From Streptococcus suis (GTDB lineage: Bacteria > Bacillota > Bacilli > Lactobacillales > Streptococcaceae), in contig NZ_POJH01000010.1 of NCBI RefSeq assembly GCF_002960625.1, positions 1-64,000 of the forward strand: a stretch of DNA of 64,000 nt, given 5' to 3'. The position numbers and the translations under genes are program-made. Below are positions 15,775-28,937 of this stretch, piece after piece. The notes under the pieces were generated by a model. It did not search any database. It had not been told where the DNA came from and saw only the letters and a list, made by a program, of their open reading frames with translations. The number at the start of each line of letters is the position of its first letter. The stretch's first letter is position 1.

Positions 15775-18174
15775 TTAACGAATTTCAGCACCAAGCGCTT
15801 CGAGCGACTTACTGATTTTCTCCATGTACTTAGCCACTTCCTCATCCGTCAGGCTGTCCGCAGGATTCTGGAAGGTCAGGTTGTAAGCCATAGACTTCTT
15901 ACCAGCCTCAATATTGCTGCCCGCATAGACATCAAAGAGCGTCACCTTGGTCAAGCGTTTCACGCCAGCAGCCGCAATGGCATCCAGGACATCCTGATGT
16001 TTGACATCACTGCTCAAGAGCAAGGCAATATCACGGCTAACCGCTGGGAATTTAGAAATTTCGGTAAAAGGCTGAGCAGGCTGGAGAGCTTCCTCAATCG
16101 CATCCAGATTGATTTCAGCCACATAGGTTTCAGGAATGCCGTAGTCCTTAGCCGTTTGAGGGTGTACCTGACCGACAAAGCCGATAACCGCCCCATTCAA
16201 ATGGATTTCAGCTGTCCGACCTGGGTGCAAGGCAGCAATCTCACTAGTCGCCACAAAGTCAACTGCCAACTTGTAATGACCAAAGATAGCTTCCAAGATG
16301 CCTTTGGCATGGAAGAAATCAACTGGTACAGCTGGTGTCTGGAAGTCCTTTTCAGCTACCAAACCAGTCAAGACAAGGGCAAACTTGTTGATTTCTTGTG
16401 GCAGGTCCTCTTTTGGATTGCCAGACTGTTCAAAGATTTTACCGATTTCGTAAAGAGCCAAGTTCTTGTTCTTACGAGCTACGTTGTAGGCCACTGTTTC
16501 CAACATACCCGACACCATGTTCTGACGGAGGGCAGAACGGTCAACGGTCATCGGCCACATGAGTTCGGTGACTGTGGTTGGACGAGCCGCAAACTCCACA
16601 GCCTTTTCAGGCGTTGTCAAAGCATAGGAAATGATTTCTGTCAGACCTGCACCTTCTGCCAGGCTACGAACTTGGCGACGGATATTCTGAGTCAGGGTTA
16701 ACTCACCTGCTGTTCCGTCCTCTTTCGGAAGAGTGGTCGGCAGATTATTATAGCCATAGATACGAGCGATTTCCTCTACCAAGTCTGCTGGAATACGAAT
16801 GTCCCAACGGCGACGCGGTACTGCTACTGTGAACTGACTTGCATCGCCAGTTGTTTCCATACCTAAACGACGGAAAATATCTGCGATTTGAGCATAGTCG
16901 AGGTTGGTCCCGAGCGAGCGGTTAACGTAATCAATGGTTGCTGTGACTGGGACGTCCGAAGTGTCCACGCTGCCCGCAGAAACGATACCAGACAAGACCT
17001 GACCGCCAGCCAGCTCTGCAATCATAGCAGCGGCTGTGTCCATAGCCTCCGTCAAAGTTGCCACGTTGATGCCTTTTTCAAAGCGAGAAGAGGACTCGGA
17101 GCGAAGATTGAGGCGACCTGATGTCTTGCGGATAGACTTGCCGTCAAAGAGGGCCGCTTCCAGCACGACGGTCTTAGAGCTGTTGTTGATTTCTGTATTG
17201 GCACCACCCATGACACCACCGAGGGCAACTGCCTTGTCCCCAACGGAAATGACGATGTCATCGGTAATCAAGTCACGCTCTTCACCGTCAAGGGTCACTA
17301 GGCTCTCACCCTCTTTTGCCTGACGAGCCACAATTTTCTTGCCGTCAAACTTGTCAAAGTCAAAGGCGTGCATTGGCTGACCGAAGTAGAGCAAGATGTA
17401 GTTGGTGATATCCACCACGTTGTTAAGCGAGCGAATACCTGCGTTCATGAGCAGATTTTGCAACCACTGTGGGCTTGGTGCGATAGTCACATTTTCAATG
17501 ACACGGGCCGTGTAGGCAGTCACCTTGTCTGACTCAATAGCCACTTCAATCACATCGCTGGCCTTCTTGTCGCTTTCTTCCAAGACAACAGGCTTGAAGT
17601 TGACCTTGCTGTCATAGATAGCTGCCACTTCGTGAGCCACGCCACGCATAGAGAGAGCGTCGGCACGGTTTGGTGTGATGGACAGCTCGATAATCTCGTC
17701 GTCGAGGTCAAGGTATGCAAAGACTGGCTCACCCACGACTGCATCTTCTGGCAGGTGGTAGATACCGTCCGCATAGACCTTTGGCACCACAGAGTCGGAC
17801 ACACCGATTTCGCTCAATGAGCAGAGCATACCCAAAGACTCAACGCCGCGGATTTTGCCTTTCTTAATCTTGTAGTTTCCAGCGATACGAGCTCCTGGCA
17901 GAGCGACGATCACCTTGATGCCAGGCTTGACATTCGGAGCACCGCAAACGATTTGCGTGACTTCCTCACCCACATTGACCTGACAAATATTGAGGTGGGT
18001 ATCTGGAATTGGCTCAGCAGACACAACCTGACCGACAACCAACTTAGAAAGGCCAGCACTCTTTTGCTCAACCCCTTCTACTTCAATTCCTGTTGTTGAC
18101 ATTTTTTCAGACAAGTCATGACTTGTCGCTTCAAAGTCAACCAGTTCTTTTAACCATTTATAACTTACTAACAT
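15775..18174 (-). CDS. pheT: Phenylalanyl-tRNA synthetase beta subunit
   Basis: 799 residues, normal length. Domains in order: N-terminal tRNA-binding OB fold (about 40-150), B3/B4 editing region, B5 domain, catalytic-like core, and C-terminal anticodon-binding FDX-ACB domain (about 705-799, starting [18 protein letters not shown]). It forms the alpha2-beta2 enzyme with PheS in the cytoplasm. It starts 1 nt after the stop of the acetyltransferase gene, so it depends on the pheS T-box transcript. The stop is 5 bp from the BOX-like element. Confidence 0.97.
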   Translation of the reverse strand: MLVSYKWLKELVDFEATSHDLSEKMSTTGIEVEGVEQKSAGLSKLVVGQVVSAEPIPDTHLNICQVNVGEEVTQIVCGAPNVKPGIKVIVALPGARIAGNYKIKKGKIRGVESLGMLCSLSEIGVSDSVVPKVYADGIYHLPEDAVVGEPVFAYLDLDDEIIELSITPNRADALSMRGVAHEVAAIYDSKVNFKPVVLEESDKKASDVIEVAIESDKVTAYTARVIENVTIAPSPQWLQNLLMNAGIRSLNNVVDITNYILLYFGQPMHAFDFDKFDGKKIVARQAKEGESLVTLDGEERDLITDDIVISVGDKAVALGGVMGGANTEINNSSKTVVLEAALFDGKSIRKTSGRLNLRSESSSRFEKGINVATLTEAMDTAAAMIAELAGGQVLSGIVSAGSVDTSDVPVTATIDYVNRSLGTNLDYAQIADIFRRLGMETTGDASQFTVAVPRRRWDIRIPADLVEEIARIYGYNNLPTTLPKEDGTAGELTLTQNIRRQVRSLAEGAGLTEIISYALTTPEKAVEFAARPTTVTELMWPMTVDRSALRQNMVSGMLETVAYNVARKNKNLALYEIGKIFEQSGNPKEDLPQEINKFALVLTGLVAEKDFQTPAVPVDFFHAKGILEAIFGHYKLAVDFVATSEIAALHPGRTAEIHLNGAVIGFVGQVHPQTAKDYGIPETYVAEINLDAIEEALQPAQPFTEISKFPAVSRDIALLLSSDVKHQDVLDAIAAAGVKRLTKVTLFDVYAGSNIEAGKKSMAYNLTFQNPADSLTDEEVAKYMEKISKSLEALGAEIR

Positions 18175-18175
18175 A

Positions 18176-18697
18176 TTATCCTTTCTGGTGCAAAGGCCGT
18201 TTTAGTAGCCAATCCACATCTATCTTATCACCGACCGCAAATTCATGCTGGCCAAATTTTTCAAATCCGTATTTGGAATAGAATTTCTGAGCCTTGTAAT
18301 TATGTTCCCAAACTCCCAGCCAGACCCAATCACAGCTTGACTGCTCCGCTTTTTCCAAAGCAAACTCAAACAAGACCTTCCCAAGACCGCGACCTTGAAA
18401 AGCCTGCAAGAGATAGATACGCTGAATTTCAAAGGCATTGTCCAACTCCTGCTCCGTCTGGGCAGAACCTTGGTTGAGCTTAAGATAACCAGCCACCTGT
18501 TCATCAACCCTTAGAAAATAATGCTGGCAATTGGAGTCCGACAACTCACTAGTCAAGACCTCCAAGGAATAAGACTCCTCAAAGAATGCCTCCAGTTCCT
18601 TCGGGTCATTATCGTGAGCGAAGGTCTCTGCAAAAGTCTGCTTGGCCAACTCCTGCAAAACGGAAACCTCTTCCAAACGTATGGGATCAATCTGCAT
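18176..18697 (-). CDS. GNAT acetyltransferase between pheS and pheT
   Basis: 173-residue GNAT N-acetyltransferase. The acetyl-CoA motif A reads [17 protein letters not shown], preceded by EIQRIYLL and followed by [20 protein letters not shown]. The substrate cannot be told from sequence. The frame extends upstream, but the ATG at 18697 has GAGAGG at 7-nt spacing and the other ATGs lack one. It sits inside the phenylalanyl-tRNA synthetase operon, an arrangement seen in streptococci, and is therefore probably T-box controlled. Confidence 0.85.
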   Translation of the reverse strand: MQIDPIRLEEVSVLQELAKQTFAETFAHDNDPKELEAFFEESYSLEVLTSELSDSNCQHYFLRVDEQVAGYLKLNQGSAQTEQELDNAFEIQRIYLLQAFQGRGLGKVLFEFALEKAEQSSCDWVWLGVWEHNYKAQKFYSKYGFEKFGQHEFAVGDKIDVDWLLKRPLHQKG

Positions 18698-18776
18698 TTC
18701 ATTGCCTCTCATTCTAACTGAGCTAGGAAAGTCGCGAATAGCGATTCCCACACCTTAAATAGTGCGAGATTACGAC

Positions 18777-18886
18777 GTTCTAAGGTTGAAAACGACATTT
18801 TTTCAACCTTAGAACTAGTGAGACGATTAGACAGTTCGCCATAGCGACTGTCGTCTCATAAATAGGTGCTTCAGCACCATTTATGA
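18777..18886. repeat. Three successive stem-loops in the pheS-acetyltransferase gap
   Basis: Stem 1 is a perfect 16-bp inverted repeat (GTTCTAAGGTTGAAAA at 18777-18792, partner at 18800-18815). Stem 2 pairs TGAGACGA with TCGTCTCA (18819-18858) with an inner stem. Stem 3 pairs TCATAAAT-GGTGCT with AGCACCATTTATGA (18856-18886) with one bulged base. No T tract follows on the minus strand, so these are not classical terminators; RNA processing or a repeat insertion is more likely. The whole 197-nt gap contains no gene. Confidence 0.75.
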
Positions 18887-18894
18887 GTATCGGA

Positions 18895-19938
18895 TTAAAA
18901 CTGCTCCGAGAATCGTACATCGCCTTGATAGAATCCGCGAATATCGTTGATACCGTAGCGGAGCATGGCAATACGTTCCTGACCAAGACCGAAGGCAAAG
19001 CCAGAGTACTTGGTTGAATCAATCCCACTCATTTCCAATACTTGTGGGTGGACCATGCCGGCACCGAGGATTTCAATCCAGCCTGTTTTCTTACATACGT
19101 TACATCCATCACCACCACATTTGAAGCAGGAAACATCCACCTCAACAGATGGCTCAGTGAATGGGAAGTAAGACGGACGGAGACGAATTTGACGCTCTTC
19201 ACCAAACATTTTCTTGATAATCATTTCAAGCGTACCTTTGAGGTCACCCATGGATACATTTTCACCGACAACCAAGCCTTCAATCTGGTGGAACTGGTGG
19301 CTGTGGGTCGCATCGTCCGTATCACGACGGAAAACACGGCCTGGCGAAATCATCTTCAAGGCACCTTTTGAGAAATCATGCTGGTCCATGGTCCGTGCCT
19401 GAACAGGCGACGTATGGGTCCGCATAAGGATTTCTTCTGTGATATAGAAGGTATCCTGCATATCACGTGCTGGGTGGTCTTTTGGCAAATTCATGCGTTC
19501 AAAGTTGTAGTAATCTTTTTCCACTTCAAATCCGTCAACGATTTGGAAGCCCATGCCCAAGAAAATATCTTCGATTTCTTCAGAAGTCTGGGTCAAGACA
19601 TGACGTTTCCCGACCTTGACCTGACGACCTGGCAAGGTCACATCAATGGTTTCTGAAGCTAGTTGCTGTTGAATTTTTGCGGCTGCAACCTTCTGAGCGG
19701 TTTCTTCAAAGGCAGCTGTCAGCACATCACGTACTTCATTGACCTGCTTACCAACGATTGGTTTCATGTCGTTAGATAGGTCTTTCAAGCCTTTCAACAA
19801 GTCAGTCAAGGACCCTTTTTTACCCAAAACTGCGACACGCAGGTCTTGTAGTTCTTTTTCGCCTTGGTGCTGGATTTCTTTTAACTTTTCAAGTGTAGTT
19901 TGGCTTAATTCAGCCAACTGTTGTTCAATGTTTGACAT
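18895..19938 (-). CDS. pheS: Phenylalanyl-tRNA synthetase alpha subunit
   Basis: 347 residues, standard for bacteria: an N-terminal coiled-coil arm for tRNA-Phe (about 1-85) followed by the class II catalytic core with SPVQARTM, the motif 2 region [20 protein letters not shown] and the motif 3 region [14 protein letters not shown]. The cysteine pairs [17 protein letters not shown] form the insertion seen in Gram-positive PheS. Start ATG at 19938 with GGAGG; the upstream open codons lie in the T-box terminator. First gene of pheS-acetyltransferase-pheT. Confidence 0.97.
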   Translation of the reverse strand: MSNIEQQLAELSQTTLEKLKEIQHQGEKELQDLRVAVLGKKGSLTDLLKGLKDLSNDMKPIVGKQVNEVRDVLTAAFEETAQKVAAAKIQQQLASETIDVTLPGRQVKVGKRHVLTQTSEEIEDIFLGMGFQIVDGFEVEKDYYNFERMNLPKDHPARDMQDTFYITEEILMRTHTSPVQARTMDQHDFSKGALKMISPGRVFRRDTDDATHSHQFHQIEGLVVGENVSMGDLKGTLEMIIKKMFGEERQIRLRPSYFPFTEPSVEVDVSCFKCGGDGCNVCKKTGWIEILGAGMVHPQVLEMSGIDSTKYSGFAFGLGQERIAMLRYGINDIRGFYQGDVRFSEQF

Positions 19939-19950
19939 AATTCCTCCAAT

Positions 19951-20145
19951 AAAAAAACGCATGACACCACTCGTATCGGAGCGTTGTCACGCGGTACCAT
20001 CCGTTTTCATCTGCTAGGCAGACCTTAGTTCTAAGTCTTTGCGCGAGTGAATTCGACCAACTTTCACTGATTGAGCTTACAGTCACGGCTCAACTCCCTG
20101 GACAGTTTCCATAGGTGTACTAGTCTCACAGACTTCTATTCGATT
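19951..20145 (-). promoter_or_regulatory. T-box riboswitch of the pheS operon
   Basis: On the minus strand the leader has stem I closed by AAGTCT/AGACTT with a candidate UUC (Phe) specifier in GAATTCAC. Then comes the conserved T-box sequence GGATGGTACCGCG, then the terminator stem CGCGTGACA...TGTCATGCG followed by T7 (19951-19957). Uncharged tRNA-Phe is expected to stabilise the antiterminator and allow pheS transcription. The specifier assignment is by position and was not folded. Confidence 0.88.
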
Positions 20146-20151
20146 AGTATT

Positions 20152-20180
20152 AGTTTACCAAAGTTTCTAGATTTTAGCAA
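20152..20180 (-). promoter_or_regulatory. Promoter of the pheS T-box leader
   Basis: Minus strand: TTGCTA (20175-20180), 17 nt, TAAACT (20152-20157), directly upstream of stem I. Confidence 0.5.
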
Positions 20181-20198
20181 GTTAAATACCGCCAAAGA

Positions 20199-20972
20199 CT
20201 ACTCAACTATATACTCAAAAATTGGCTTGTTACCAATTCGTGTTCCCCTCTGCACCTGAATTTGCGTTCCTTTTGGAAGAGTAGCTGCATAATCTAAATT
20301 AATATAGTCTTCTATAGTGGCATCTACATCAACTGTTTCAACAGCCAATTGAATTCCAAAGGAAAGTCCCTCTTCTTCAACTAACATCCGAAATAGCTCT
20401 TGCACTTCTTTCTTATCCTTTGATGCTACCGAATAAGTGCCGTCTTGATAATGTAAGTATTCTTTTAATGTTGAAAATCGTTGCACCAAGCTTGGTTTAG
20501 GGTGAGTGATATCTAGATTAGACTCTGAGATAGTGTAAATATACCAGTCATCTAAAGTAGCCTGAGCTTCTTCTTGTTTTTCCTTTGCCACTAGATTTTC
20601 TATCATTTCATCGACAGGATAGACTCCTGCTTCAAAACGGCTATTAACTAGCTCTGATCCAAACAAGTCCCACATTAACTCATCCGCAGATTCCGTACCT
20701 GTATTTGAATAAGTCAACCTCTTGCGTTGATTATCCTCTAAATCCCAGATTCGACCATCGGTGACATAGACATAGGTTTCAAAATGACCAGCTTCCGACC
20801 AGTAGGTACTCGCTGTTTCAACCCTAACAACTTCTATTCCTAAACGTCCTTCTAATGCCTCTCTAACATAGAGTTCCTCGTTCGTCCGAGCAGATTCTGG
20901 AACCATACAGGCAGTAAGTAAAAATGAAAAAACAAAGATTGTTGTAAATTGCAGTAACCATTTCTTATTCAT
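20199..20972 (-). CDS. Putative lipoprotein downstream of endA
   Basis: 257-residue secreted protein with a lipoprotein signal: hydrophobic stretch then LLTAC, with C22 as lipidation site. The mature part is acidic and unrecognised; it ends with [20 protein letters not shown]. Its start overlaps the endA reading frame by 8 nt, so the two are translationally coupled, and the lipoprotein may assist or anchor near the nuclease. No known domain was identified. Confidence 0.75.
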   Translation of the reverse strand: MNKKWLLQFTTIFVFSFLLTACMVPESARTNEELYVREALEGRLGIEVVRVETASTYWSEAGHFETYVYVTDGRIWDLEDNQRKRLTYSNTGTESADELMWDLFGSELVNSRFEAGVYPVDEMIENLVAKEKQEEAQATLDDWYIYTISESNLDITHPKPSLVQRFSTLKEYLHYQDGTYSVASKDKKEVQELFRMLVEEEGLSFGIQLAVETVDVDATIEDYINLDYAATLPKGTQIQVQRGTRIGNKPIFEYIVE

Positions 20973-21804
20973 TCACCATAATCTCCCCACTATGGTAGTT
21001 AATACTCAAGCCACTCTGTACATTTGGGACAAAGACATTGAACTCTAAGCTACCATCTGCTGCTTTGGCTTCTAGATGGCTTCCTACTGGAATCAAGTCA
21101 TTGTTTTCTGCATAGATTAGGGTAACTCGGTAGCGGACACGCTTGTTCTTGTCCAAGGCTTTTCGGACCAAGGTTTCAAAGTAATTCTGACCTGTTGAGG
21201 TAGGATCATTGGCTTGATTAGACCAGGCTGTTTGAACCGCTATGTTTTTTGGATTGCTTGTTGAGGCATCGAATCCAGCTAGACCACCAATCAAAGCATA
21301 GCCAAGCAGATGTCCACGATCAACTGCATGATCATATTCCCCTGGCAAATCATGAATTTGGTGCCAGCCAGCAGGAGTCCATGATGTACGCCCATTACCA
21401 GTTGCTTCACGATCCTTATACTGACGTGTTGACTTAGCCAATAGGGCATTGGCTACGGTTGGAACCGTTTCTCCCTGCACAGTCTTAGTCTTATTATCCC
21501 CATAAGGTGCACTAGCGACCGAAGCATCTAAATCAGTCTTATTGCCGTTGATCAGAAAAGCTCCAGCTCCATTCCATTCAATGGAATTCCCAAGTTGTTT
21601 CCTTACTTTCTCCGTCAATACCGAACTAGCCAGCTCCTGGCTAGGTGTAAACTCGCTTGCTTGCGACTGATTGACATAATAAGAATAGTTTGCAGCATTG
21701 TCGTTGCTCGTATTATTTAAAAAGTAGCCACCACCAACTACAACAATAGTAGCTAACAAACTTAGTAGGCTCATAGCCTGTTTCTTTACATTTTTCTTCG
21801 CCAT
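20965..21804 (-). CDS. endA: Membrane-anchored DNA/RNA non-specific endonuclease EndA
   Basis: 279-residue nuclease with an uncleaved N-terminal signal anchor (residues about 10-30) and an extracellular His-Me finger nuclease domain. The DRGH motif (162-165, counting from the ATG at 21804) carries the general base H165, and the metal-binding Asn lies in the following [16 protein letters not shown] region. EndA degrades DNA at the cell surface, for competence uptake in pneumococcus and extracellular-trap degradation in S. suis. The start at 21804 has GGGGGA; upstream ATGs do not. Gene order murA-epuA-endA is conserved in streptococci. Confidence 0.93.
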   Translation of the reverse strand: MAKKNVKKQAMSLLSLLATIVVVGGGYFLNNTSNDNAANYSYYVNQSQASEFTPSQELASSVLTEKVRKQLGNSIEWNGAGAFLINGNKTDLDASVASAPYGDNKTKTVQGETVPTVANALLAKSTRQYKDREATGNGRTSWTPAGWHQIHDLPGEYDHAVDRGHLLGYALIGGLAGFDASTSNPKNIAVQTAWSNQANDPTSTGQNYFETLVRKALDKNKRVRYRVTLIYAENNDLIPVGSHLEAKAADGSLEFNVFVPNVQSGLSINYHSGEIMVNE

Positions 21805-21833
21805 AAAATCCCCCATCAAAAAAGTAGGTTACC

Positions 21834-22025
21834 CTACTTTCCTGTAATTTTATTGATTAAATCCTGCCATTTTGCAGGGGATAGGACTGCAAATAAATTA
21901 TCCCCATCACCAATGACACCATAGCCTACCATAAGTCCTAAAGCAAAAACCAGTAGGGCTAAAAGTGCTACGATAGCAACCAGAAGCAGATTTTTTCCAA
22001 CATAGTTCAGATTTTCCTTAAACAT
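21834..22025 (-). CDS. epuA: EpuA-type small membrane protein (annotated RNA polymerase beta-like)
   Basis: 63-residue protein with one strong membrane helix ([27 protein letters not shown]) and a short polar tail. It matches the small protein found between murA and endA in streptococci, often labelled DNA-directed RNA polymerase subunit beta although nothing here looks like polymerase. The ATG at 22025 overlaps the murA stop by 8 nt (ATGTTTAA) and has GGAG upstream. Role unknown. Confidence 0.85.
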   Translation of the reverse strand: MFKENLNYVGKNLLLVAIVALLALLVFALGLMVGYGVIGDGDNLFAVLSPAKWQDLINKITGK

Positions 22026-23301
22026 TTTCACTTTCTCCACTTACACGTCTGATGTCAGCGCCAAGTCCTGCCAATTTCTCATGGAACCGATAATAACCTC
22101 GGTCCAAGTGGGACAATTTACCAACAATCGTTTCACCTTCAGCGACCAAACCAGCCAAAATCAAGGCTGCACTTGCCCGCAAATCCGTTGACATCACCTG
22201 GGCACCCTGCAAGGTCTGACCACCTGTAATGATAGCTGTATCACGCAAAATTTCCGAATGCAAGTCCATCCGACGCATCTCTTCTAGATGTTGGAAACGA
22301 TTTTCAAATACTGTTTCAATCATGGTTGATTCCCCCTTAGCAACTGCCATAAGGGCTGTAAATTGAGCCTGCATATCCGTTGGGAAGCCTGGGTGTGGTA
22401 AGGTTTTTACTGTTACAGGTTTGAGCTTGTCCACTTGCGAACGAACTCGGATGCCTTCAGCTTCTTCCGTCACTTCAACTCCCATTTCCAACATCTTAGA
22501 GATAAGTGGACGGTTGTGTTCCCAAACGGCATCCTTGACTAAGACATCACCACCAGTCATGGCCGCAGCCACCATAAAGGTCCCTGCTTCGATGCGGTCT
22601 TGGACAACTTGGTGTTCTGCTCCATATAGTTGGTCCACACCAGTAATGGTAATGGTTTCTATTCCTGCTCCCTTGACATTTGCCCCCATTTTGTTAAGGA
22701 AAATAGCCAGGTCAACGATTTCTGGTTCCCGCGCAGCATTTTCCAAAACAGTCGTACCTTGGGCAAGGGTTGCAGCCATCATTAAGTTTTGAGTTGCCCC
22801 TACACTTGGGAAGTCCAGATAGATATGGGCGCCCTGCAACTTCTCAGCACTTGCCTCAATGTAGCCAGCACGTTGCTTAATCTTAGCACCGAGGGCTTGG
22901 AGCCCTTTCAAATGCAAATCAATAGGACGGCTACCGATGGTACAACCACCTGGCATAGAAACCTTGGCATAGCCATTCCGAGCCAAGATTGGACCAAGAA
23001 TAACAATAGAAGCCCGCATCTGACTAACATATTTATATGGAGTTTCGTTACCCAGTCGACCAGTCGCATCAATGTCAATGGTCTTGGTTTCTTCATCAAA
23101 TTTAACTCGAACCCCCAAACCACGAACCACATTGTTCATGGTATAAACATCAGAAAGAATTGGTACCTGAGTTAATTTGGTTTGTCCTTGACTTGCTAGG
23201 ACAGTCGCTGCCAGCAAGGGCAGAACAGCATTCTTAGCCCCTTCAATTTCCACCTGACCCTTCAAGCCAGTTTTACTACCTTTTACAATAATTGTATCCA
23301 T
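22018..23301 (-). CDS. murA: UDP-N-acetylglucosamine 1-carboxyvinyltransferase
   Basis: 427 residues, full length. Catalyses the first committed step of peptidoglycan precursor synthesis (enolpyruvyl transfer from PEP). The conserved loop [10 protein letters not shown] carries the catalytic and fosfomycin-target Cys, C120. N-terminal [17 protein letters not shown] with the conserved Lys-Asn pair is present. Streptococci carry two murA genes; the link to epuA-endA suggests this is murA1. ATG at 23301. Confidence 0.95.
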   Translation of the reverse strand: MDTIIVKGSKTGLKGQVEIEGAKNAVLPLLAATVLASQGQTKLTQVPILSDVYTMNNVVRGLGVRVKFDEETKTIDIDATGRLGNETPYKYVSQMRASIVILGPILARNGYAKVSMPGGCTIGSRPIDLHLKGLQALGAKIKQRAGYIEASAEKLQGAHIYLDFPSVGATQNLMMAATLAQGTTVLENAAREPEIVDLAIFLNKMGANVKGAGIETITITGVDQLYGAEHQVVQDRIEAGTFMVAAAMTGGDVLVKDAVWEHNRPLISKMLEMGVEVTEEAEGIRVRSQVDKLKPVTVKTLPHPGFPTDMQAQFTALMAVAKGESTMIETVFENRFQHLEEMRRMDLHSEILRDTAIITGGQTLQGAQVMSTDLRASAALILAGLVAEGETIVGKLSHLDRGYYRFHEKLAGLGADIRRVSGESENV

Positions 23302-23320
23302 ATACTACTCTTTTCTATTA

Positions 23321-23545
23321 TTATCTATTAGCAAATGAACGCCCGACCACCAATAATTCTAAAAAGAAGTTGGAAACGAGATAGCCTAGAGCTATTGCTA
23401 GAAATAAAATTAGTAGGTTGATTTTCCGCTGATTATCACCTGTTACTTTTAGCCACCGTGACCAGTCAACTGTTGTCACCAATAGATGATGGGCCAGATA
23501 GATAAACAGTATGTGACTAAAAAACTGTAAGATTGAAATCATCAT
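23321..23545 (-). CDS. DUF1146 small membrane protein
   Basis: About 74 residues, two membrane helices separated by a conserved polar patch (VDWSRWLK...NQRKINLLILF), typical of DUF1146 proteins found between the ATP synthase operon and murA in Firmicutes. The long upstream frame runs through the atpC terminator and is not credible. The start is one of two adjacent ATGs (23545 or 23542). An extended -10 ends 6 nt before the first ATG, so the transcript may have almost no leader. It precedes murA by 20 nt and is probably co-transcribed. Confidence 0.8.
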   Translation of the reverse strand: MMISILQFFSHILFIYLAHHLLVTTVDWSRWLKVTGDNQRKINLLILFLAIALGYLVSNFFLELLVVGRSFANR

Positions 23546-23551
23546 ATTTCC

Positions 23552-23560
23552 ATTATACCA
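23552..23560 (-). promoter_or_regulatory. Extended -10 promoter of DUF1146-murA
   Basis: TGGTATAAT on the minus strand; its last T is 6 nt from the first ATG of the DUF1146 gene. Confidence 0.6.
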
Positions 23561-23565
23561 TGAAA

Positions 23566-23599
23566 TGAAAAAATGAGATTGAACCAAGTCCAATCCCAT
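23566..23599 (-). terminator. ATP synthase operon terminator
   Basis: Nine-pair stem between 23573-23581 and 23591-23599 (one G-U pair), followed on the minus strand by TTTTTT. It lies 14 bp past the atpC stop. Confidence 0.7.
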
Positions 23600-23612
23600 C
23601 TCCTTTATTGTG

Positions 23613-24029
23613 TTAATGTTTACCAACTCGAATACGGTTAATGGCACGTTGGAGAGCAACTGTGGCACGTTTTTCCAAATCGGCATTGTGGGCATTATGA
23701 GCCTCTTCAAGCTCTCTTTCCGCACGCAACTTAGCCCGCTCTGCACGGCTAATATCGATATCCCGTTCACGCTCTGCCGAGTCAGAAATCACCGTAATCA
23801 TATTCTTATTGATTTCAATGATACCACCGTTAACAGCAATCCAGTCCACGTGATTTTCATCATCTACACGACGGACCTTCATTTCATCGATTTCCAAAAC
23901 GGCAATCAACTCTTCATGCCCAGGATAAATTCCCATCTCTCCTTCGACTGTCTTAACCAAAACAAAGGCTGCATGGTGGTCGTATTTCATTCCATCTGGT
24001 GTCACAATTTGAACAGTCATTTGTTCCAT
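23613..24029 (-). CDS. atpC: ATP synthase epsilon subunit
   Basis: 138 residues: N-terminal beta-sandwich (VQIVTPDG...[24 protein letters not shown]) and C-terminal two-helix hairpin. Central stalk subunit of the F1 sector that links gamma to the c-ring and can inhibit ATP hydrolysis. Start ATG at 24029 with GAGGTGG. Last gene of the operon, 10 nt after atpD. Confidence 0.95.
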   Translation of the reverse strand: MEQMTVQIVTPDGMKYDHHAAFVLVKTVEGEMGIYPGHEELIAVLEIDEMKVRRVDDENHVDWIAVNGGIIEINKNMITVISDSAERERDIDISRAERAKLRAERELEEAHNAHNADLEKRATVALQRAINRIRVGKH

Positions 24030-24039
24030 AAGCCACCTC

Positions 24040-26344
<2,305 letters not shown>

Positions 26345-26355
26345 CATTCACTCCT

Positions 26356-27858
26356 TTACTTAAAGACAGACTGGTCTTTGAAGGCTTGAATAGCAGCATT
26401 CAACTCATCTGTATCGGGAAGGTCTTTCGTCGTACGAATGACATCCAAAAGACTATCATAGTGCAAATCAAAATATGCGTATAGCTCTTCTTCAAATGCC
26501 AAAATGTCATCAATTGGCACTGAATCCAAGAAGCCATTTGTCAAAGCATATAAAATCAAGACCTGTTTTTCAACTGGAAGTGGCTTATGCAAGGGCTGTT
26601 TCAAAACTTCGACAGTACGACGACCACGGTTGAGTTTAGCCTGAGTAGCCGCATCCAAATCGGAACCAAATTGCGTAAAAGCTTCCAATTCACGATAAGA
26701 TGCCAAGTCGATACGAAGGGTACCCGCAACCTTTTTCATAGCCTTGATTTGAGCCGAACCACCTACACGAGATACGGAAGAACCCGCATCAATGGCTGGA
26801 CGGATACCAGAGTTGAACAAATCGTCCTTCAAGAAAATTTGTCCATCCGTGATTGAAATCACGTTAGTCGCTATATAGGCTGAAATATCACCTGCCTGGG
26901 TTTCGATAAATGGCAGAGCTGTAATCGATCCACCACCTAACTCATCTGAAACCTTGGCTGATCGCTCAAGCAAGCGGCTGTGCAAGTAGAATACATCACC
27001 TGGGTAGGCTTCACGACCTGGAGGACGACGAAGCAAGAGGGACAATTCACGATAGGCAACCGCCTGTTTTGACAAATCATCGTAGACAATCAAAACGTGC
27101 TTGCCTTCATACATGAACTCTTCTGCCATGGCAACGCCGGCATAAGGAGCCAAGAATAGCAATGGAGAAGGTTGAGAAGCAGATGCCGTCACGACGATTG
27201 TGTAATCCAAGGCACCATATTGGCGAAGGGTTTCAACCTGCGTACGAACTGTTGATTCTTTCTGACCAATGGCAACGTAGATACAAATCATATCCTTGCC
27301 TTTTTGGTTGAGAATAGCATCAATGGCTACAGATGTCTTCCCTGTCTGACGGTCACCGATGATCAATTCACGCTGACCTCGACCAATTGGAACCAAGGCA
27401 TCAATAGCCTTCAGACCAGTTTGCAGCGGCTCATTTACTGATTTCCGTTGCATAACACCTGGCGCTGGGTACTCGATTGGACGGGTTTTAGTCGTACGAA
27501 TGTCACCAAGACCATCCACTGGTTGCCCAAGTGGATTGATGACACGACCAATCAAGGCTGAGCCAACTGGCACTTCCATGATTTTACCAGTCCGACGAAC
27601 AACAGAACCCTCACGGATATCTGTAAATTCACCAAGAATGATGATACCAACATCGTTGGTTTCTAAGTTTTGGGCCATACCAATGGTGCCATTTTCAAAT
27701 ACCAAAAGCTCTCCACTCATGGCATTGTCAAGACCTTGCGCACGGGCGATACCGTCACCAATGTAGGTTACGACACCAGTTTCTGTATAGTCAAAGTCAG
27801 GCTGAAAGCCTTCAATTTGTTGTTTTAGTAAAGCGCTAATTTCTTGTGCATTTATCAA
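26356..27858 (-). CDS. atpA: ATP synthase alpha subunit
   Basis: 500 residues, non-catalytic nucleotide-binding F1 subunit; Walker A GDRQTGKT at 168-175. The open frame begins with TTG-ATA-AAT-GCA (MINAQEIS). No in-frame ATG or GTG exists between the upstream gene and this conserved N-terminus, so the start codon is TTG, with a modest AGTGGTG ribosome-binding site. The position in the operon and the length are otherwise normal. Confidence 0.95.
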   Translation of the reverse strand: MINAQEISALLKQQIEGFQPDFDYTETGVVTYIGDGIARAQGLDNAMSGELLVFENGTIGMAQNLETNDVGIIILGEFTDIREGSVVRRTGKIMEVPVGSALIGRVINPLGQPVDGLGDIRTTKTRPIEYPAPGVMQRKSVNEPLQTGLKAIDALVPIGRGQRELIIGDRQTGKTSVAIDAILNQKGKDMICIYVAIGQKESTVRTQVETLRQYGALDYTIVVTASASQPSPLLFLAPYAGVAMAEEFMYEGKHVLIVYDDLSKQAVAYRELSLLLRRPPGREAYPGDVFYLHSRLLERSAKVSDELGGGSITALPFIETQAGDISAYIATNVISITDGQIFLKDDLFNSGIRPAIDAGSSVSRVGGSAQIKAMKKVAGTLRIDLASYRELEAFTQFGSDLDAATQAKLNRGRRTVEVLKQPLHKPLPVEKQVLILYALTNGFLDSVPIDDILAFEEELYAYFDLHYDSLLDVIRTTKDLPDTDELNAAIQAFKDQSVFK

Positions 27859-27879
27859 AAGAACACCACTTTCTATTTT

Positions 27880-28413
27880 CTAAAGTTTTTTTCTAACATC
27901 CTTCAATTGTGTCCGAACACTTGCATCGATGACCTTGTGGTTAACACTCACAATGAAACCACCAAGTAGACTTTGGTCTAATTCTTCGATGATAGTTCGT
28001 ACACGCAAGGAGAATCGTTCTTCCACTAACTGACGTAGTCGATCTTTTTGCACCTCAGTCAAGGGATAAACGGAAACCACATGGGCTTCAAATTCATTTT
28101 TAAATTTACTGATTTGTAAACGGACACGCTCTAGTGTTTCCAGTAGCAAGTCTGCATGCCCATCACGAATAATATCCTCAATCAAATCATTGATTTGCCA
28201 GAAACTTGATTGGCGAACGGTTCGTACGAATGCAGCTTTTTCCTCTCTTGATACCGTAGCAGACAACAAAAGACGATTAAGCTTGCTATCATGGATAATC
28301 GTAATCAATTCAGAAAGCTGGTCATACATTTCCCAAATTTCTGCATGATCACTGACTTTTTCAACAAATGATAGAGCGTATTTTTGCACAAGGGCATTTT
28401 CTCTAGCGTTCAT
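27880..28413 (-). CDS. atpH: ATP synthase delta subunit
   Basis: 177 residues. Peripheral-stalk subunit that ties F1 to subunit b; the C-terminal [16 protein letters not shown]-type segment is typical (family ending G-G-x-x-x-x-V-x-x-x-x-D-x-S). The ATG directly follows the atpF stop codon (TAG-ATG), so translation is coupled. Confidence 0.94.
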   Translation of the reverse strand: MNARENALVQKYALSFVEKVSDHAEIWEMYDQLSELITIIHDSKLNRLLLSATVSREEKAAFVRTVRQSSFWQINDLIEDIIRDGHADLLLETLERVRLQISKFKNEFEAHVVSVYPLTEVQKDRLRQLVEERFSLRVRTIIEELDQSLLGGFIVSVNHKVIDASVRTQLKDVRKKL

Positions 28414-28920
28414 CTACTTTTCTCCCAGCTTATCCAAATAACGATCAATCAAATTGCTGTGGGCTGCCTGGTCTAGGTCTTCTAAAATGATTTTACCTGC
28501 CAAATCAACAGCTAATTCAGCGACTTGAACACGCAAGTTTTCTTGGGCTTCACGCTTCTCAGCTTCGATTTCCATCTGCGCTTTTTGTTTCAAGCCTTGG
28601 ATTTCAACTTCTGCCTGTTCAAGAAGTCGTTTTTTCTCTAGTTTCGCTCGCTCAATAGCGTCTTGAATGATTTTTTGTCCTTCAACACGACCTTGAACCA
28701 ATTCCTGTTCCCGTTGTTGAACCAGGTTTGAAGCAGCAGTTAATTTTTCTTCTGCTGCATCAATATCATTGGCAATCTTATTGGCACGTTCTTCAAAAAT
28801 ACCTGTAATTCGGTCCCAAGCGAATACACGAATAAGGATAATCAATATCGCAAAAGAAGCCGTTACGAGAATAAAGTTTCCAAGAACAGTGCTAGATTGC
28901 ATTGCTAAAATTGTTGCCAT
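28414..28920 (-). CDS. atpF: ATP synthase subunit b
   Basis: 168 residues: one N-terminal membrane helix (about 10-32, LGNFILVTASFAILIILIRVF) and a long charged coiled coil rich in Glu/Lys/Gln. Forms the peripheral stalk as a dimer. ATG at 28920 with GGAAAGAAAAAT upstream. Confidence 0.94.
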   Translation of the reverse strand: MATILAMQSSTVLGNFILVTASFAILIILIRVFAWDRITGIFEERANKIANDIDAAEEKLTAASNLVQQREQELVQGRVEGQKIIQDAIERAKLEKKRLLEQAEVEIQGLKQKAQMEIEAEKREAQENLRVQVAELAVDLAGKIILEDLDQAAHSNLIDRYLDKLGEK

Positions 28921-28937
28921 ATTTTTCTTTCCCTTTC

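Noticed and set aside
15997-16701. 234-codon plus-strand frame inside pheT
   Set aside because: Antisense shadow of pheT; no plausible start or protein family.
23546-23770. N-terminal extension of the DUF1146 gene to 149 codons
   Set aside because: It would run through the atpC terminator and over the atpC end; the homologous part begins at 23545.
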